11,399 bases of DNA from Phoronis ovalis (Eukaryota > Phoronida > Phoronidae): the NCBI GenBank assembly GCA_028565635.1, contig JAOXYB010053512.1:1-11399 (forward strand). The letters are read 5' to 3'. Under the pieces are notes generated by a model that worked only from the letters and a program-made list of their open reading frames with translations, made no database searches and was not told where the DNA came from. Positions 8,172-11,399 of this stretch are shown here, piece by piece. Numbering within the stretch: position 1 is the stretch's first letter; each line of letters opens with the position of its first letter. The position numbers and the translations under genes are program-made.

Positions 8172-9523
8172 TGACAAACAAGTTCGCAACGCTAAGATAA
8201 GTTGATGTTAAACTTTCAGGAAAAAGCATACATAACACGTTGTACCACGTGAGCTTTTATTTTAAACATTGCGAACTCCTGATAAAGTCGATTTATGTCT
8301 TTACCTAATATTTGAACGTATTGGTTTAGTCTGTATTTCGAGCTACTGTTGTTATTTTTGACAGCTGTCGACAAGGTTCTTTTAGCAAACTATTTATCAG
8401 TATGGTGATTACATGAGTTTTTATTTGATGTCTATTCACTAATTTAGCCTTACACAGCACATAACGTCAAATTGACCTCATACCGGGACTGAGTGCGGTC
8501 ATTGCCAGGTATTTGCTCGTCCATTTACCGTTCCGTTACATCACCTGAGGAGATGGGTCGCAATCCGAGTTACATCAGAGATTCCATTGCTATTATCTCA
8601 CCACTAAAAACAATGACCGATTTCTTTGTGAAGAGCAAATTTCCACACTTGTGGGACTCTGGCGTAATGCCCTTCAATAACTTGCCTTTAAATGCCCAAT
8701 AAGAGTAACTTTTAACGTGGATCTGTAGGATGTCAGAACAATTCCACCTTTAGCAAGTAATTCACGTACGGGCACCGATAAAAAGCGTAGCAGGGATGGT
8801 ATAAAAGAAAAAACACTGCTGTAAATTGTAAACTATAAAAACAGTTACGTACTTCAATTCTTTATTACATAATAATATACAAACATAATAAATATATAAA
8901 AATACCTGCCATACCATCATAGTATTTGATGATTTCATATTTAATTAGCAATTGTTAATTTTCCCACAGCATACATGTGATTTATTCATTAATCTCAGTT
9001 GAGTTTTCATCTAAATTTACTGAGTTGTTTTTTACAGGAATGGTACACCTTTCTCAACAATGGGATCATTGTTTCGCATCCTGTTCTGTTTTTTCACATA
9101 GAGTAAGCACCAATATGATGAATATAAGGTTGCACTGTCAAAAATGTTCCCTTTTTACCCTAAACATGAATCCACAGAAATGTTTTTAAACAAATATTTT
9201 GACAGGTTCATATAATTTTTTTTTTAGAAATGGGTCATTTTTTTTAATGACACCCCTAAAAATGCATGGGTGGATTCTGAGTTTCATCTACGTACTCTAG
9301 TCTAAATAAAGGCCAGTACTCCGTGCAGTTGTTTAAGTCTAGTCTCTTTGCTTAATACACGTTTAGGGCATTTCAATATGATATCACTAGGGGGATGAAT
9401 GCAACTTACCATATTTTATGTACTCTTTAATGCAAAAACGATGTTAATATACGGATCATTAATATGATATATTTATGTTAAATTTAAATCACTGAGTAGT
9501 CAGGGTTTAGAAACAGTACTCAT
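8172..9523. other. Unassigned non-coding stretch
   Basis: No gene is supported. A 70-codon plus-strand frame (8493-8702; internal ATG at 8553 with G at -3 and +4) has protein-like composition but no recognisable family. A TATAAAAG word at 8800-8807 and a T-rich region near 9215-9245 are the only other notable points. Confidence 0.4.
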
Positions 9524-10008
9524 ACATTTCTAAAACTGATCGTTATTTTTAAACATGATGGTATCGAGTTGTACAGAGGTTCTTTTGGATTTTAAGTACT
9601 GAAAGGTCACCAAGAGGTCAGCTGTCGAATTCAGAAATACGCACAGTACAGCGTAGGAATTCTTTGGCGGCTTTGTATATGTGCGTGTTACATGAGGATA
9701 TATTAACATCAATGTCAACCCTGGTGATTACATGTAGGTAAAGCGACTTGTTCTCGATCGTTACATTTATTGAAAGGTGTCAAGACTAATAAACATGAAC
9801 AATGGGTCAAGAAAGAGACCTCTAGAACGTACTGAGCACCTGACAATCAAACTTCAAGGTAAACAAATTGCTCCCCCCCCAAAAAAAAAACGTATTTCTG
9901 AATTCGACAGCTGACCTCTTGGTGACCTTTCAGTACTTAAAATCCAAAAGAACCTCTGTACAACTCGATACCATCATATGTAAAAATAACGATCAGTTTT
10001 AGAAATGT
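9524..10008. mobile_element. Young foldback element C, 118-bp arms
   Basis: The left arm (9524-9641) and right arm (9891-10008) are reverse complements with 116 of 118 positions identical. The only two differences lie near 9550-9552, in AAACATG against ACATATG. The 249-bp loop is non-coding and ends in C8 (9873-9880) followed by A10 (9881-9890), directly beside the right arm. No convincing target-site duplication flanks it. The near-identical arms indicate recent origin or gene conversion between the arms. A 62-codon minus-strand frame over the left arm is incidental. Transcription through the element would give a long, almost perfect double-stranded hairpin RNA. Confidence 0.9.
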
Positions 10009-10017
10009 GCACTTTGA

Positions 10018-10060
10018 CTTCCAAATTAGCTTTGACATCAAGGTCAACCAAGGACCGAGA
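10018..10060 (+). repeat. GGTCAA-type low-complexity scrap
   Basis: The stretch TTTGACATCAAGGTCAACCAAGGACCGAG has the loose TGACCTTGACC character often seen in mollusc repeats. A relative, AACATCAATGTCAACCCTGG, lies inside the loop of foldback C near 9707-9726. It is too short to classify. Confidence 0.3.
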
Positions 10061-10084
10061 TCAGTGTTCCAAAAAAAACCCACT

Positions 10085-10122
10085 TATTTTGTTATTAAAT
10101 GTAATGCGATTTTTTCATGATT
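10085..10122 (+). repeat. Solo fragment of the family B right flank
   Basis: TTATTTTG near 10085 followed by ATGTAATGCGATTTTTTCAT matches 951-988 in the family B copy 1 flank, and more weakly 10910-10945, in the same orientation. No family B arm lies immediately to its left, so it is a detached piece of the larger unit. Confidence 0.55.
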
Positions 10123-10385
10123 GGGCTTGCGTTATGCATACTAAATACATGGATTTACTTGACTTTCATCCCTAACTATACACTGTTAATGCTTGTTTGT
10201 AAGAACATTGCTCCCTAACTGTATGCATACAACACGGGATCATTCATATGCATAAACACGATAAATGGCTGTGGAATCTGTTTCTTACAAAATGCAATAC
10301 ATTTGGGAAACACTGGAATAAAATTGATTTGAAATCCGTAATCATCGAAGGATCCCGAGTCTTCCTTAGCAGAAATAAATGTTTT
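10123..10385. other. Unassigned spacer before family B copy 2
   Basis: No gene or repeat is recognised. A 67-codon minus-strand frame (10215-10418) runs into the family B copy and lacks recognisable motifs. The last bases, AAATAAATGTTTT, extend the left arm of copy 2 outward by about 12 bp. Confidence 0.4.
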
Positions 10386-10899
10386 CTGAAACTTTAACAC
10401 CCACACTACTGATATCATGGTGGTATTTTAGAGTCGTGTGTGCAATGCATGAAATTTAAGTAGAGGCTTATGACACCTCATAAAAATCATAAGGTTCATC
10501 CACCTTGAAAATCCAGCGGATCTAAATTTAAGCTACATGTAACTGCGATTTAAGAAGTAAGCGATACTCCAAGTTGTTATCACCAAAATTTAAATAGCAT
10601 GAGTCATCCTTGAAATATTAATTAATGTTTAAAAAGTGTATTTTTTATGTTGCTAAAAAACTAAATATATAATCAAAATCTCTGGTACAATTTAAAAATC
10701 GTCATATCAAATTATGGGAGTATTGTTTATTGGATAAAAATATAATTTGCACGAAATTTGATCTAGTGGGTTTTCAAGTATAGGCCGTATACGGCTAATG
10801 ATTTTTATAGGGGTTCATTAAACGCTAATTAAAATCCATACATGTCATACACTAGTTTGAAAATACCAATATGACATAGTTTAAATGTTAAAGTTTCAG
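10386..10899. mobile_element. Palindromic repeat family B, copy 2 (core inverted)
   Basis: The arms begin CTGAAACTTTAA on the left and end GTTAAAGTTTCAG on the right. The loop is the reverse complement of that in copy 1: copy 1 reads CAGGGATTTTGATTATATAA and copy 2 reads ATATATAATCAAAATCTCTG, and CAATACTCCC becomes GGGAGTATTG. Copy 2 is about 76 bp longer, because it has extra sequence in the part of the loop around 10570-10640. It is non-coding. Divergence from copy 1 is substantial, so the insertions are old. The superfamily is unknown. Confidence 0.8.
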
Positions 10900-11000
10900 A
10901 AAACATGTATTTTGTGTGAAAAAATGTAATATCGTTTTTTCACAAAAAAAATATGTTTTATTCAAACAGTGACGCACAAGGGTTTAGCTTCGCCTTCAAG
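10900..11000 (+). repeat. Conserved right flank of family B, copy 2
   Basis: AAAACATGTATTTTGTGTGA, then AAAATGTAAT, a T-rich run, TTCAAACAGTGACG and AGCTTCGCCTT follow the same order and strand as 943-1028 after copy 1. The flank is thus in the same orientation in both copies while the cores are opposite. Confidence 0.7.
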
Positions 11001-11399
11001 AGCTGTTTCTTGAAAGTAAAAATACAGTTTACTAAAATAACTCTAACCGCCTTTGCATCGGATATAAAAAACTAAATTTAAAAAAGGCGTTAAGAACAAC
11101 AAACAACATGTCACCTACTTCGGTATACGAATTTACATAAATACGATTACACAGCTGTAACACAATTCATGGCCAATCCGGCGTGTCACTTCCTTGTGCG
11201 CAGGTGCAACAACCGCGCCGACATCTCATCGGTCAATGAAATAAGAAACACTGTATCTATGTAATTCCGGTATGTGTCATCAGCTAATTATAGATCACTT
11301 TCTATTGTAATGCACATGATTTGTCGCATTCGGTGTCAGTAGCAAATCAATATAAGAGCACGCGTTCATCATTTTGTAAAATAAAGTTAGCTAGGGTTA
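11001..11399. other. Right-edge stretch with weak promoter-like words
   Basis: No gene or repeat is recognised. From about 11165 to 11240 the sequence is richer in CpG than its surroundings and includes GGCCAATCC (CCAAT at 11173-11177). TATAAGAG lies at 11351-11358, about 180 bp downstream. These could be core-promoter elements of a plus-strand gene starting beyond the window, but such words also occur by chance. Confidence 0.25.

Noticed and set aside
7816-8205. Two nearly identical 60-62 codon frames suggesting a duplicated small gene
   Set aside because: They are simply the same chance frame in both units of the 201-bp tandem duplication, and their C-termini differ only because of what follows each A10 tract.
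7635-8251. CACGTG E-boxes at 7636-7641 and 8246-8251
   Set aside because: Two 6-bp words over 600 bp are not enough to propose regulation.
8493-8702. Plus-strand frame of 70 codons (GTG start; ATG at 8553 in a fair Kozak context)
   Set aside because: It has a plausible amino-acid mix but no recognisable family, and it opens without an ATG. It might be an exon fragment, but RNA-seq or homology would be needed before calling it.
8800-8807. TATAAAAG as a possible TATA box
   Set aside because: It is an isolated word in A+T-rich DNA with no downstream coding region or other promoter element.

Overview
This window looks like non-coding, repeat-rich DNA from an animal nuclear genome. It is A+T rich (about two thirds by eye). 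The longest open frame is 93 codons, and no frame shows a protein family I recognise. There is no bacterial operon layout, no rRNA, no convincing tRNA and no CRISPR array. The repeat content fits a marine invertebrate, most likely a bivalve mollusc: decayed hAT termini of the CAGTGGCGGATCCAGG type, foldback elements, a GGTCAAGGTCA-like scrap and frequent ACATGTA words. That taxonomic guess is inference only.

Layout, left to right. Bases 110-505 are a foldback element with a 27-bp perfect terminal inverted repeat. It abuts a second palindromic element at 505-942 (family B, copy 1), which is followed by a conserved right flank to about 1028. A very A+T-rich stretch follows, with a diverged 109-bp tandem duplication (about 1488-1638). 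Bases 1785-2175 carry a striking cluster of 14 GGAAC/GTTCC words, often paired as short palindromes. Bases 3758-3972 are a well-preserved 197-bp MITE with 40-bp terminal inverted repeats and a perfect 9-bp target-site duplication. A hAT-like 5' end lies at 4404-4560 and a hAT-like end facing it at about 6740-6806; they may bracket one decayed 2.4-kb element. Bases 7770-8171 are a 201-bp head-to-tail duplication differing at 2 positions, each unit ending in A10. Bases 9524-10008 are a young foldback with 118-bp arms (2 mismatches). Bases 10386-10899 are family B copy 2, again followed by the conserved right flank (to about 11000). The right edge holds weak core-promoter-like words.

No genes work together here. 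The interest lies in the repeats. Five inverted-repeat elements cover about 2.0 kb of 11.4 kb. The two family B copies have their cores in opposite orientations although their right flanks lie in the same orientation, which suggests either core inversion between the arms or asymmetric loss of a longer terminal repeat. No protein-coding gene is annotated because none can be supported.
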